A DNA stretch of 64,000 nucleotides from Umbelopsis ramanniana AG (GCF_025399195.1 NW_026252093.1:372001-436000); one strand, 5' to 3'; shown: positions 47,125-59,317, counted from the stretch's first letter. Notes: generated by a model from the letters alone, not told the origin. Made by a program: numbers and translations.

Positions 47125-48511
47125 TTACAACTCCAACAACAACTTGCCGACAGTCTTTCTGCTCTCAATGTCAGTATGAGCAGTCTTTGCATCCTCCAAC
47201 TTGTAGGTCTTATAGATCTGGATGTTCAGCTTCTTGTCGGCCAAGAGCTGGAACAGCTCACCCCACCATTTATCTTTTTCTTCCTTAGTAGCGATATAAG
47301 CATACAATCTAGGTCTCATAAGCTTGATGCTCTTTTCTCCAAGAATAGCGATACTGATCTACAAAATGAAAGCTTTAACACAAATTCCGATGGTTGTTGA
47401 CATGTACAGCGAAGAAAGCCCCTTTCACTTACTGGAGGAACAACACCCGATGCATTTCCAAAACTGATCAAAGTACCCAAACGACGAACGGACTTCAACG
47501 ATGTTTCAAAAGTAGAAGCACCAACACCATCAAGGACAGCATGACAGCCCTGCCCGTTAGTGAGTTCCTGCACACGAGCGACAGTATCTTCGTGACTGTA
47601 GTTGATAATATGGTGGGCACCATTCTGCTTTGCAAGTTTTGCCTTTTCATCGTTGCTGACAGTACCAATGACAGTAGCTCCCAACAAGTTGGCCATCTGG
47701 CACAACAATAAACCGACTCCGCCAGCAGCAGCGTGTACTAGAACGTAGTCTACATTGTCGGAAATTGATACGATGAATAAGCAATGCATTCAATAAGGCT
47801 AGAGCCGTCATAAAACACACGTCTTACCTCCTTTCTTAACCGGATATCCATCTCTTACCATGGTCCAAGCAGTAAGACCTTGCAAAAGCAATGCTGATGC
47901 ATCACTGTAAGAGACGTTGTCAGGGATTTTTCCAGCACTCAAGACTGGAACGGGAGTGAATTCAGCATAGGATTTACTGCCGGTGTAAGCAACGCGGTCA
48001 CCGACTTTGAAGTCCGTCACGTCAGGGCCGACCTCGACGACTTCACCTGCACTGTAGATTGAAGTGATTAGCCATAGCGACTACAAGTTTACAGTCATAC
48101 AGTAAAGGCCATGTAGACCTTATATAGGAGTCTGAAAAGGATTTGGATTGCTTTAGAGGTTGACTTACCCTTCGGCTCCGGGAATGAAGGGAGTAGGCAT
48201 TGGATAGATGCCTTTGCGATGATAGGTATCGATATAGTTGACTCCTACAAATTAAATTAAAAGAAGTAGAGGATACCCTTGATATTAGAACGACGGTCAG
48301 ACATGAAGAGCCAAACGTTCCCGAGACAATTACCAATTGCATGGTTCTTGACAAGAATTTGACCAGCTTCAGCCTTGGGCTTGGGAGAGTCCTTGAATTG
48401 CAAGGCCTCGGGACCACCGGTCTTATCGACTACAATTGCTTTCATGGAAGACATATTTCGAGTAAATTTGTGAAATGCAGGACGAGACTCTGACAATATG
48501 GCGCGAAACAT
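47125..48511 (-). CDS. ZTA1: NADPH quinone oxidoreductase, zeta-crystallin type
   Basis: Five exons (48334-48511, 48169-48244, 47828-48051, 47433-47749, 47125-47358) join to 342 aa. The medium-chain reductase fold is clear: KAIVVDKTGGPEAL, NYIDTYHRKGIYP, PGAEGAGEVVEVG, then the nucleotide loop VLVHAAAGGVGLLLCQMA. The zinc ligands of alcohol dehydrogenases are absent, as is usual for quinone reductases. It catalyses NADPH-dependent reduction of quinones and may bind AU-rich RNA, as yeast Zta1 does. The ATG at 48511 adds a 19-residue basic, Ser/Phe-rich leader (MFRAILSESRPAFHKFTRN) that looks like a mitochondrial presequence. A second in-frame ATG at 48454 would give a cytosolic form. Confidence 0.92.
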
Positions 48512-49347
48512 GGGCGTACTGGTGCAAGTGGAATAAAGTTTCAATATTCCCTTTTGTGACTGCATTACCCCGTCGAAATTCGCCTCATGAATTTCTTTGA
48601 AAACGTGGGTGCTGAATGAAACGACATAGAGGCGTGGCAAGCGGTCGATATCACTCTTCTGATTACATTGCTGACGAAATCTCACTTCTGACTTTCTATG
48701 CAACGTACTTTGCCTCATCTTTCTCATCAAAATCTTGCGATGAAACTACTGCTGGCGTAAGCTTTGAATATAATGAAACATTATAGGTGGTCTCTTTTCA
48801 ACAAGCATCGTATCGCTGAGCCAAAACCAGTTTGGACCTTCCACCACTCCGTACAATACAGAATTTAAATCTTGCGGCGTGTCTCTCAACAGCATGCATA
48901 GTGTTCATCTCTAATCTACTACCTTTCACGCAAATGAGAATAGTAATATTCACAGCATTGCTGGATGTTTTAACCCTTGATACACAAGAACGTCTTGATT
49001 TCTATCACTCCAAGTATATTCCAGGTATATCCGATTGGCTCCATATCTTTCCCCTCTTCAAGCACCGTTACTAGTACCTGATGGAGCAAGTTTTATCCTT
49101 AATCGTTTGGAGAATGAGTTCATACAGGGATGTTTGATGTTGATATACGCGCAAATTTATTGGAACATGCTTCAAGCTGTACGATAACCCCTTCCCACTA
49201 CTCGGGCCCGGCTTAACGAGGACTATGCAGTAGACTTTCATTTTCAATTGACACATCATTTGGATGAGTCGTAGCAGGTATGAAGGTCGAAGTAACTCTG
49301 TGTGTCGAGAATTATCTGGCATCGGTTCCTAACAAACATCGGATGCT
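48512..49347. other. Intergenic, no supported gene
   Basis: About 0.84 kb. Small open frames on both strands have no recognisable product. A plus-strand frame at 48832-49074 is hydrophobic, but I found no exon partners or matching family. Confidence 0.45.
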
Positions 49348-49666
49348 TCATTGGAATAAATGCGACAGTGAATCAACTATCTGATCCATATTTGCTATAG
49401 TAGCGTTGCTGAGATAACGCATTGATGCTGGAACCACTGGTAGTATGTAAGGTTGGTTTCGAAGAACGTTTTGTAGAATGATGGCTTCTAATATCAAGTC
49501 TGTCCATTTCGTAAACGATGTAATATTACTGCAAATAGAATGTTCAAAGTCATCATCTATTAGTTGGTACTTACCATGGATAGAAGATGGAGTGAAGCTC
49601 AGCCTGAGCACGTTCACAAATTATACGAAGACAGTTTGACGCACTTAGTATCAAAATAAAAAACAT
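49348..49666 (-). CDS. Small spliced gene of unknown function
   Basis: Exons 49575-49666 and 49348-49528 join in phase to 90 aa. The 46-nt intron has GTAAGT, a CTAAT branch-like string and TTGCAG, a good splice signal set for so short an intron. The N-terminus is hydrophobic (MFFILILSASNCLRII) and may be a signal peptide or anchor. The rest contains one or two N-glycosylation sequons (CNITS, LSNAT). No family is recognised. The gene could be longer if an upstream exon was missed. Confidence 0.45.
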
Positions 49667-49933
49667 CGGTGCGCTACGCAACCTACAGTTTTCGAATATA
49701 TTGTGACTTCGAACTCACTATTGACTAAATGATAACCATGGTTTGCAGGCATTGGCAGAAACCCGTTAAGTTAGAAGATCTTTATCATCTCTGGTTTGTG
49801 CAAGATTGATAAATGGGGAGAGTTGAACAAATGCGTGCAGTTTTAAAAAAACACAATCTTTTCTCTTTTTTATTATTCTTTAAGAAATGGGTGGGTTGGG
49901 GATGGATCATTATAATGGGCTGTATCGTTGTTC

Positions 49934-52900
49934 TTAAGCAATAGCTCCCAATACTATCTGAGAAACATTTTCGTCTTCACTTCGTACGGCAAGCTCAAAT
50001 GCCACACCAGTGGCCGGGCTAAATGTCATCCTGCTTCTTGCTAATACCTTGATTCCACCAATAAACATGCCGGACAGAATCAATGTATGTACAGTGTTGG
50101 ACTTTGGCAATGCAGAGTCTTCTAATGCTTGCATGCCAAGCAGGTCAATGATGGAGTTACATGCAGCTAAAAAGGCAGAAGACGGTAAGTCAATGATGAC
50201 CAAAAATCCAGATGAATCTATGAACACAACTATTACCTTTCAAACTTGGGGCCTTGTCCTTTTCCAAAGCGAATGTTTCCAAAGCTTCGGTCTCGGCGAG
50301 CTGCTCCCATACTTCAGCAAAGTTGGAAATATAAGTGGGCTGGATGTAGTCACCGGTCAGAACATCGATGTCTTCAACTTGGTATTCATCTTCATAGCCC
50401 TCTTCATCGGGTTCACCAGTGGTTGGGTCGCAATCCTTAACCACAAACTTAAGAGTATTGGTAAAAGTGGCTGCCAAATATCATCACTGTTAGTCTATAT
50501 CCCTCATGTCAAAATCATTCTACAATCAACAACTTACCAATGGGGAAATCAGCAGCCAATTTCTGGAAAGCTAGATAAAGCACTCCGGTAACGTTATATT
50601 CCAGCTTTGCTGAAGAGATGCTGGCGACTTGTTCCAAGCCACAATCATCAATATCTGGCTGCATCATCATCACAACATCCTCCAACAGTTGGTCATTGAG
50701 TGTATTTGTGCAGTTGAACTGTGAAAAAGTCGTTGTGTTAGCGGGTGTCATAACGGATATAATAGGATGACATTGTCATTGGCGTTCTTACCTGGAAGAC
50801 AATGTGTTCATTGTATGTATGCTTAATGCAATGGACGACATACTCAGTTTCACTTTCAGTAAGTTCAATGGGTTTGCCAGAGCTTTTGAAAAGTGGTCCA
50901 AAGCTGGCAAATTCGGGAATAGCAGCCAATTGCTCGGCATAAACTTGCTGCTGGTCATAGCTTGAGCCAATGGCAGGTGAAGCTGGACCAAGTGAATCTG
51001 GAGTGGCAGGAGTGCCTGGTGTTCTGGGGTGTTGTTGTGAAGGAACTGCCAAAGATGGCATGGAAGAGATTTCCTGGGTTCGTGCACCTGCGATGATATT
51101 ATCAGTGATCCGCCAAATGAAGCACGAGCATTCTAAAGAGATACTACTTACGGCGTCGTTCTTCTTCTTCTTGTGCCTTTGAGATCTTTGGTACATTGTG
51201 AATGTCGAAGGGTTGCACACTTGCGTTGGTGTTGTTGATGTATTCAACGAGTTGACGTTCTAGAGTAGGGAATGCATAGGTAGAGTCTGACAAAATGACA
51301 ATGATTTGATTAGAGTACTGACCCCTTGCGTACATTGTGCGTTTATAGTTCTCAACTCACCATCCTTGATGTAACGCTTTGCGCAATCATCGTTATCCAT
51401 AAGACTCAAGTATAACGTTGCTCTATCGCGAACCTCATCATCCACATCATCTAAGCATCTAGTAAGCAAAATACGGACGCTCTTCTTGACTGAGGTATCC
51501 TCTACATTGACACCGAATTTGGCCAGAGCACTAACGGCCGCAGCACGAACAATAGAGTTCTCCAAAATGACTCTGTTGTAGATGTATCGAATGAATTTGG
51601 TAGGAGTTGCGGTCTTAGGACCTTCCACACCAAGAACATGCAAAATGCGCACTGAAAGTTTGGTAAACTCGCAGTCCTCAATGAATTCACACAAATGGGC
51701 CAGAGCTGTGATGTAAATCAGTAGCATATTAGTATTTCTAGGGTCATAACGTAACACTTGAGTTCTTGTATAAAAACCAACATACCTGTATCTCTGCTGT
51801 CTGTGATGTACTTGACAAGATCAAAGATTGCTTCAACGACTGCTCGCTTGAAGTCGTAACCACCTTCGTCACGAAGGATACCACTCAAGAATGTCAGCAT
51901 AACTCCTTGCTTAGCAGGGAACTTGAGGCATAATGAACGAATGGCCTCAACAACGATGACCTTGAACTCATCAGTAATTTCGCTCATGAAGCCAGAAATT
52001 TGCTTCATCAATCGATCAACAGAAGCCTCGTTGCCGGTCTTGAGTAGGGTTGTGATAGCGAAGGTTGCAATGCTGCGGTTCTGATCAGTAATCAAATTCT
52101 CCATATCCAAGTTGCAAGGGGAGACAGCGTTGGGCTTTGACATTGCAAGTTTGTTCAAAGTACGAATAGCTGCAAATCGCAAAGTAGGCTTTGGTGATGA
52201 TAGGAAGAGTTGGAGAACTAAAGTATGGAATAACACAATTTCAGTTGCTGCACATATCATAAATTGAAGAGAGAAATTTGTCTTGTATACTGACCTGAAA
52301 TGGCAGGATACAATTCCTTAGCAGAAACGTCGTTCATTTCGCAAATGGCACGAGCGGCTTCATAGTTGACCATATCGCTCTTATGTCGAAGGAAAGCTTC
52401 AAGCAACTCATACATGCGTCTTGTAGTGCTGTGGACGGTTTCCATTAGTTTTACGCTTACAACAAGATCACCATTTTTGCTGCTGAGTACTAACCTTGGG
52501 TCTTCTTCCATAACCTTACAAGCATATCTGATAAGCAAGCATACAGCAGGAGAGTTCTTCAAGATACTATTACCACCGCCGCCCAACAAACCACTACTTT
52601 TGTTACCAGCAAATGACTGAATCAATTTTGTGATAGCCATGCGATCGTGCTGGCGGATCAGATACAAGAGGCCAAGAGCATGGTATTGGGTAATGTTGCT
52701 AGTTGAGATCACAACTTGTGTTTGATTTTGAGCTCCACCTAGGGATGTCATGTAGTTGGACATGGAGGAAAGACCACCAGAAGATGACTTGACATGGACA
52801 GCTTCTTGAACTTCATTAGCCCATCGTCGAACAACATCCTTTGCGACAGCAAAAAGATGGTAAGAGGACACCAAGGCCGCTGAAGAGACAGATGGAGTTT

Positions 52901-53766
52901 TGTCAACAATAGCAGCCTTTAAGATACGTTCTATACCCTGAATCATAGAGGGCTGAAATGCATAATGAGTGATTAGATAAAGATTATGCCTCAGGCGATG
53001 CAAATTTTAAGTGAACATACATCAGTAATTTGGCATAGAGCTCTGATGGCGTTAGCGCGATAACTAGTCTCTTGCTTGGCTTGGATATCCTTCATCAATG
53101 ATTGAGTGACCATGATAACATCTTCTGCAATATCTGATAGCTCCTTGATCACCAAGTACATCATTTGTCGAAGTGAGGTCTAGGTCCAGCGTTAAAACTA
53201 ATTAGAACCATTGTCGAGTGCATAAATCGGATCGTCTCTATACGCTTACATCTTTAGACTGGAAAAGCTTCGTGACGTTGAAGAAAAGCTCAGTGGCTTC
53301 TTTCGTATTGAAAGGCTCCCCAAGATACAGCAGGTAAATGATTTTGGTGAGAAGTAGTCTACATTTTCGGGCATTGATAGGTGAGTCGTTGAATACACGC
53401 GCCTCTTGCAAGACAGTAGTCTTATCAAGATGGTAAAAAAGGCCAATTTCACCTGCATATAGTAGATTAAAGCGTTAGCGCGTGCAGGCACGAAGTAAAA
53501 AGCTAGAATGTTTGAACCCGATGACGGCAATCATAGTAGCGTATTGATATTTTCGTTTAGATGTACTCGAAGGTCAGCGCTTGTTCACACATGTTGGGTA
53601 TGTCTGACCCCAAAATGAGTTGTCGTCTCAGGTGCAGATGAAGTGGCGGGGGGGGGCTTTGTAATTTACAACAAGGACCGAAAGACCGGGAGAATTGGAG
53701 GAGAGAGAGAAATGGAATGGGAAAAAAGTAGTTACCGGTATCTTCGTCTCGCTTTCCGTAGCTCAT
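49934..53766 (-). CDS. SEC21: Coatomer subunit gamma (COPI)
   Basis: Twelve exons (53736-53766, 53250-53452, 53021-53179, 52495-52952, 52295-52428, 51786-52217, 51361-51705, 51152-51286, 50792-51087, 50538-50718, 50237-50470, 49934-50166) join in phase to 946 aa. The order is typical: [34 protein letters not shown], an Adaptin_N HEAT solenoid with [12 protein letters not shown], an acidic/Ser-rich hinge, then the gamma-COP appendage ([15 protein letters not shown] and a C-terminal platform ending IVLGAIA). It is a core COPI coat subunit in Golgi-to-ER and intra-Golgi transport. Intron 1 is 283 nt, far longer than the rest. The 66-nt intron 4 has no stop in frame. Confidence 0.95.
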
Positions 53767-53985
53767 GCTGCTAGTGAACAAAGGTCAAAGATCGACAGAG
53801 ACGGTTTTCAGATGAACACGTTTCGACCACTTCAGTCCAGCAACATTCAATTCCAACAAACCCAGCGGATCTGGCGCGCCACGTCATCAAATACGAAATT
53901 TTGTCACTTAATTCAGCGTTGACGGATTGCTGACTGCCATCCCAAAAAAAAATCAAGCAAGCGTTTATTAGCACACTAAACAACA
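53767..53985. promoter_or_regulatory. Compact divergent promoter, coatomer gamma/dehydratase
   Basis: About 219 bp separate the divergent ATGs at 53766 and 53986. An A-rich run (53943-53952) lies just upstream of the plus-strand gene. It probably drives both genes. Confidence 0.4.
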
Positions 53986-55733
53986 ATGTCGTTCGCTGAC
54001 CGAGTGTCCGACTTTTCCGAGCGGCTAACTCACTTTCTGAGTCGAAACCAAGATACAGTGAGACTGACCTTAACTGTGGTGGCTACCTCAGCTCTGACTG
54101 CAACGAGCATATTGGGATTCCAAGCAGTTCGACGACAAAGAAAAGTTCGATCGATCAAAGAAGAAGTAGCTGCGGCTCCTATTCATTCAACACAGCTCAC
54201 ATCGTTTGGAACTCTACCTTTGAACGAAAACAGCTTTGGCAAAAAATCTTCTCAGGCAGAAGAATTTGAAGAGTCACTCATACACGAGCAGTTATCTCGC
54301 AACATTGCATTTCTCGGCGAAGATAACGTCCAAAAGATCAGAAAATCTTTTGTTATCGTTGTGGGTGCTGGCGGTGTCGGTTCATGGGCAGCCTTGATGC
54401 TTTTAAGATCAGGAGTTGAGCGAATTCGTATCATTGACTTCGACCAGGTCACACTGAGCAGCTTGAACAGACATGCTGTTGCTACTCAAGCTGATGTCGG
54501 TACACCAAAAGTCAAGGCAATTCAAAAACATTTCAAAGAAATCGTGCCACAAGCAAAAATAGATGCAAGAATAGAGCTCTTTTCTGCCGAGAATGCTAGC
54601 GAGTTACTAGCAGGTAAGCTGAGAAACACTTGTGAATAGCAAATTTCTTGATGTTCATGCAGCAATAACGGACGTGGTGTAGGCAATCCTGATTATGTTA
54701 TCGATGCCATTGATAATATTGAAACCAAGGTTGACTTGATTCAGTACTGTTACGAACACAAGCTACCAGTAATGGCTTCAATGGGTGCTGGTGCTAAAGC
54801 AGATCCTACTAGGATTCAAATTGCGGATGTGAGCAATACATTTGGTAAGTCAGATTTCTGTAAAATAGTATGCCTTGTCATAGCGGTAATTGATAAAATG
54901 TATAGAGGATCCCCTCGCGCGATCTGTGCGAAGGAAATTGAAGAAGCGAGGTATTGTTTCTGGAGTGCCTGTGGTATATTCCACAGAGAAGCCTCATCAT
55001 GTGAAGCTTTTACCGTTAGGTGAGTGAGATCATCATAAAATATCTGAATATATCGATGCTGTTTTGACTAATGTAAGTCGCCATCAGAGGAGGAAAAGGT
55101 TGGAAACGCTGATGACTATGCTGCTCTTCCCGAATTTCGCTCTCGAATTCTACCAGTCTTGGGAACCATTCCCAGTATGTTCGGAATGGCATTGGCCACA
55201 CATATTATCCTTACCCTTGGTAATTGGCCCAATTTCGAGCCATTGGCTGTAAAGAATCGCGATAGCACATACCACAAGATATATAAGGAATTGCTAGTCA
55301 GAGAGGGGGCCCAATTTAATCAGAAGTAAGTCCATTGTTCCTTTCATGATCACGAGATAAGTCTGTTGCTCATATTGTCATCTAGAACGCTTCCATTTGA
55401 TATCAAAGATGTTGGTTATATTTTTGAAGAGATGTGGTTAGGAAAGAGTATCTTGTCTGGCCCTGCTGATAAGCCCGCGTTAGTCCGCTGGGATAGAAGA
55501 AAACCTCTCGGTTTTACAAACGTTATTTGTTTGACAAGAGAAGAGGCCGCCAAGCATGATCAACTTCCAGATGATGTAGATATCGCAGCTCACTATGGAG
55601 AAGGTAAGTAATTTGAATAAGTTGAGTTATTGACGATGCTGTGTTATTCATATTGTTGTACCCGTTAGATGTTGCTAGGATGGTCGAAAAGAGATTCAAG
55701 CAAGAAAAAATTATCCAGGAATACTGGAAATAA
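53986..55733 (+). CDS. ThiF/E1-like tRNA threonylcarbamoyladenosine dehydratase (Tcd type)
   Basis: Six exons (53986-54613, 54683-54844, 54906-55019, 55088-55325, 55386-55603, 55669-55733) join to 474 aa. An N-terminal transmembrane helix (LTVVATSALTATSILGF) precedes the ATP-binding loop VVGAGGVGSWAALMLLRSG, the IIDFDQVTLSSLNRHA adenylation strand, and VIDAIDNIETK. GAGAKADPTRI and VVYSTEKP are features of the TcdA/YgdL and yeast Tcd1/Tcd2 branch rather than ubiquitin E1s. The family converts t6A37 to cyclic ct6A in tRNAs that decode ANN codons. Yeast members sit at the mitochondrial outer membrane, in keeping with the anchor. Whether it is Tcd1-like or Tcd2-like is not decided. Confidence 0.92.
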
Positions 55734-55898
55734 TTCGTTATGGAAGTGACGGATATTTATTTCGTCATATAAGAAGACACAGTGTACATTTAGCGCAATA
55801 AAATTAAAAAGAAGTAGAAGCAGAAGTGGGGTGAGCATGTCACTATTGTAAAATGTATGTACATATGCTATTGTTGCATGGTATATGTGGAATGTAAA

Positions 55899-57169
55899 TC
55901 AGTGCACAATTTGTTGCTTAAGCCAAAATAAAAAGTAAGTGAGGACAGTGCTGATGATGATATAGCGGCTGAAAGAGGGGTAGCCAGGGTCTTCAACTCT
56001 AAATTCATTTCTAAAGCGGCTGTTATTTCGTAGCTCCCGCACCCGTTTATAAGTTCGTAGTCTTGATGTTACTGGCAAATCATTGTCAATACGCTGTAGT
56101 TGTACCCAATCAAAGTCCTATTCAATAGGATGCGATTAAAACCCTACGTTAAGAGACGCGATAAATCCGAATATGTTCAACATAAAGTTTTCTTACCATT
56201 CCACCTTTCCATTGATCATCTTTTCTTTCTACTGATACTCGTACATCCGTGAGACCCCATTCCTTGTCGATAACCAATTTACAAGGTAGAGCCATTACCG
56301 CCCAGCCTCTTCCTTGAACTTCGGTCTCTGAAAACCAGCCACGTGGAGATGTAAAAATGGACGAACCGCGGGGAATCACACCAGTGTCATCGACCTTGAC
56401 GAAAAGCGGGGTAAAGGTCAATGTCGAGAAAAAAGATTGCAAAGTAAAGGGCTAAGCTGAAATCTGTGGCTTACCTGGGGAATAGCTGTGAAGTCCACTT
56501 GCTGATTTCTCAAGACAGTATCCCATACGCGAATACGCCATAGCACTCGATACGTTCCCGGGGAGACTGAACGGATAGTAGAGTTTGCCTATCAGAGTGA
56601 AAACAAGTTAATGATGACTGGCGGCTCAAAATACAGACAAAGTGACACGATATATACATCCAACCAACAGACTTGTTGCATCATGGCAATGCTACCATAT
56701 TCGCTCTCACTGGATTCACACTTGCGCCAGTGTATGCCATTCAAATGGGCGATTTCAAAATCATTCGCCACAGATAATTTTAAGGAGGCTAAGATTGTTA
56801 GATAAGATTGTTAGACGACTTGCATATGTGTGTGTTCACCGTAATATATTCTTACCTTTTTCTTCATACTTTTGTCTCCATGTCCACTCCCTTTCATATT
56901 GATCAGCCTTTTGGATAGAATTGCCATATCGATGGTGGTAAATTTGATGCCAAGCCCAAGAGTCTTGTATAGCTTCGTGAAACACTTGACAGGTCTAATT
57001 GTAAAGTAACATTAGGTTTGTCATTAACTATAGCGCTGGAGATGTCGAGTTAGATGAAGATTAGTACCTGCTCTAGTGCGAGTACATCGTCAATATCCAA
57101 TCGCTTAAAGATATTGATCAAAATTTCTTGAGGCAAATCAGTTATTCGTAGTGCCATCGAAGACGACAT
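55899..57169 (-). CDS. F-box protein with PP2-like domain and C-terminal membrane anchor
   Basis: Six exons (57068-57169, 56856-56994, 56658-56788, 56475-56588, 56197-56394, 55899-56117) join to 300 aa. The F-box is ITDLPQEILINIFKRLDIDD, then LALEQTCQVF and WAWHQIYHHRYG. The central part has MQQVCWLDANSTIRSV, GTYRVLWRIRVWDTVL and GWFSETEV...RGWAVMALP, the strand pattern of phloem-protein-2-like lectin domains fused to F-boxes. The C-terminus has a single hydrophobic helix (RYIIISTVLTYFLFWL) before a 6-residue tail. It should be an SCF substrate receptor, perhaps recognising glycans at an ER or outer membrane. The PP2 assignment is from pattern only. Confidence 0.8.
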
Positions 57170-57537
57170 GGATTGCATTTGGAAAGACCAACCAGAAACA
57201 GGTCACACGAAGTCCACAAATTTTTGATGCTTTGATACCAAAAGCCGTTTGCGAACTTACCGATGTGATACAACGTTTTGAGGATGTATTACACTTTCCT
57301 CTTCCTCACCATACACTTAGGAATGATAGTGAAAGTTGTAAAAGTCGAATTTATATACTCCATCGACTTCTTGATTAATAGAGACGACGGTATGGGTTGA
57401 TGGCGGAGTAACAAGCCCGAATTTCCCAATATGGAAAGCTGATTTTCATGTGCATCTCATTCCTAAGTCTTCCAACGATTTCACAGCCACTGAATTATTG
57501 TATATTTTAACATTAAGTTCACTTTGTAAAGCATCGA
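57170..57537. other. Intergenic upstream of the F-box gene
   Basis: About 368 bp with no supported gene. It is presumably the F-box gene promoter and the upstream flank of the small frame that follows. Confidence 0.45.
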
Positions 57538-57861
57538 ATGAATCAAAATAAGTTAAGAGAACATGAATTGATGCTACTTAAATATGTCGCGACTATATTT
57601 TTGGTTTCCAACATGAAATGGGAAGTTCGAACTTTTGGCTCTTGCACCTGTGAAACGGAGTATATTCAAATTTACGTTTCCGATCTATACCATCGCGAGC
57701 AAATTGACAATAGCATATCATATGTACCAGAGAAATTTGAACTAAGCACTGAGTTTAACTTCAACGTTAAAAACGGCGAGGTAATTGTGATCAATATTGG
57801 CAAATATTGTGTGTACAAGTCACGCAACATCCATCTAGTTATTTTTGCCTCAGGGCAATAG
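57538..57861 (+). CDS. Possible small protein, unknown
   Basis: A single frame of 107 aa from an ATG at 57538. The composition is protein-like, with alternating strands (FGSCTCETEYIQIYVSD, VKNGEVIVINIGKYCVYK) that could make a small beta domain. No domain is recognised. There is no support beyond the open frame, so it may be a chance ORF or one exon of a longer gene. Confidence 0.3.
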   Translation: MNQNKLREHELMLLKYVATIFLVSNMKWEVRTFGSCTCETEYIQIYVSDLYHREQIDNSISYVPEKFELSTEFNFNVKNGEVIVINIGKYCVYKSRNIHLVIFASGQ

Positions 57862-58088
57862 TTCCTACCGTTGAAGATGCACATGCAATTGGTTTTAATT
57901 AAAGCACTAAAGCTCCTACGAGTATATCAATGTATCTATTAGCCCATTATTGACCCTTGTTCTTCGCGCCTTTAATGTTGAAGGACGAGACTTTCAATTC
58001 AACCGAATTTTTTGCACTCGCCGGAGTTTGATCTGGCAGCCTCAATTCGAACGATGCTAAAAAAAAAAAGTCGCGTTTGTAGTCGAAC

Positions 58089-59317
58089 ATGTCTGACACT
58101 TCAGCGGGATGTAGCCCTACAGAGTTCCTGAATCAACTAGAAGATTTCTTGTTCTCGGAAGAACGCGAAACCCATATTCACTCGGTTAGTAATCCGATGA
58201 ACTATTGCAATAGCTTCCGCAATGCTCACACCATTTCAACTTACAGTCGCGCATTGTATATTTTGAAGATCAAATATTGGCTTCAGAAAGTTTGCGATAT
58301 CTGCTGGAAAGAGAGTATGAAAATAGCAATGGACTGGAGGAAAACGAAGACATTGAATTCGTACGTTGCAAATATATTCACCCTAAGGAGCGCACATCGC
58401 TAACATGAACTCTCCATATAAATCAGAAATTTTCAGCAGTAGCTTTGAAGGAGATAGATCATCGAATACAGAAGAAGGGAGAAAAGATTTTGCAGTTGGG
58501 CCTGGTTGGCATTGCACGACGAGGTAACTACCTAGATGACGGTTCGTACTTCTCACATTTGCTTACACATCTCAATTGTAGAAGACTTGGATATGAATGT
58601 CGAAAATGAATCTTTAAGTAGCAAATTGGACTGGATTGAGAATACTATCAGAGCTCAAAAAAAGGAACTATCCAAAGCAAAGCACTACATGACAAGTGTG
58701 CGACAAGAACTAGCGAATGACAATATTGACGGCTTTGAGGTATCTAGTTTTTAATATAGCATGTATATGATTTCTTCCGGATACTTATACCATTCGTGTT
58801 CCTCTTCTCCCTGCAGGAAATATACAAGACAATGAACGTTATGGTTGAGTTGATATCAGATGTCATCTTGAGCAAGGAGCTGCACAGATTTGATGTATTC
58901 GAAAAATATATGGAAACGCTAACAACGTCGTTAACATTGAAACTGAGGTAGGAAACTACAACATAAACATTGGATAACAATCGTGATCTAAGCATGCATG
59001 ATTCCAGTGTATTGGATGCTACCATTCATCTGAAAACATACGATAAAGACACAGTGCGGGCACTACAAGTCATCAGGTATGAATGAAACAGTCAATATCG
59101 AGGGCTGGACGCAAACTGATCATTTCAATACTGCAGATCATCGTTGGAAACACAGCACAGTGAAATTAAAGCAAAGATAGATGAGATTGAAAGTAAGATG
59201 GAGGCATATCATTCACAGGGACCAGATTTTAAAGAGATAGCTATTGCATACGCCCAAGTGATTTCCAAGATCAAAGATACAAAAGAACATATAGCACGAA
59301 TAAACAATCCATACTGA
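58089..59317 (+). CDS. Coiled-coil protein resembling augmin subunit HAUS4
   Basis: Seven exons (58089-58184, 58247-58360, 58427-58523, 58582-58739, 58817-58947, 59008-59076, 59137-59317) join in phase to 281 aa. The protein is helical throughout. The last ~45 residues, with KIDEIESKMEAYHSQGPDF then KEIAIAYAQVISKIKDTK, fit the C-terminal pattern that I recall for augmin subunit 4 (AUG4/HAUS4: a helix, then YQ-x-x-GPEF/DPHF, then a YxxIxxKL helix). Augmin binds gamma-tubulin complexes to nucleate branching microtubules in the spindle. The N-terminus is short relative to animal HAUS4. The assignment is moderate; other coiled-coil spindle proteins remain possible. Confidence 0.65.

Noticed and set aside
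50010-50591. 193-codon plus-strand open frame
   Set aside because: It is antisense to the last exons of coatomer gamma, which join in phase and match the appendage domain.
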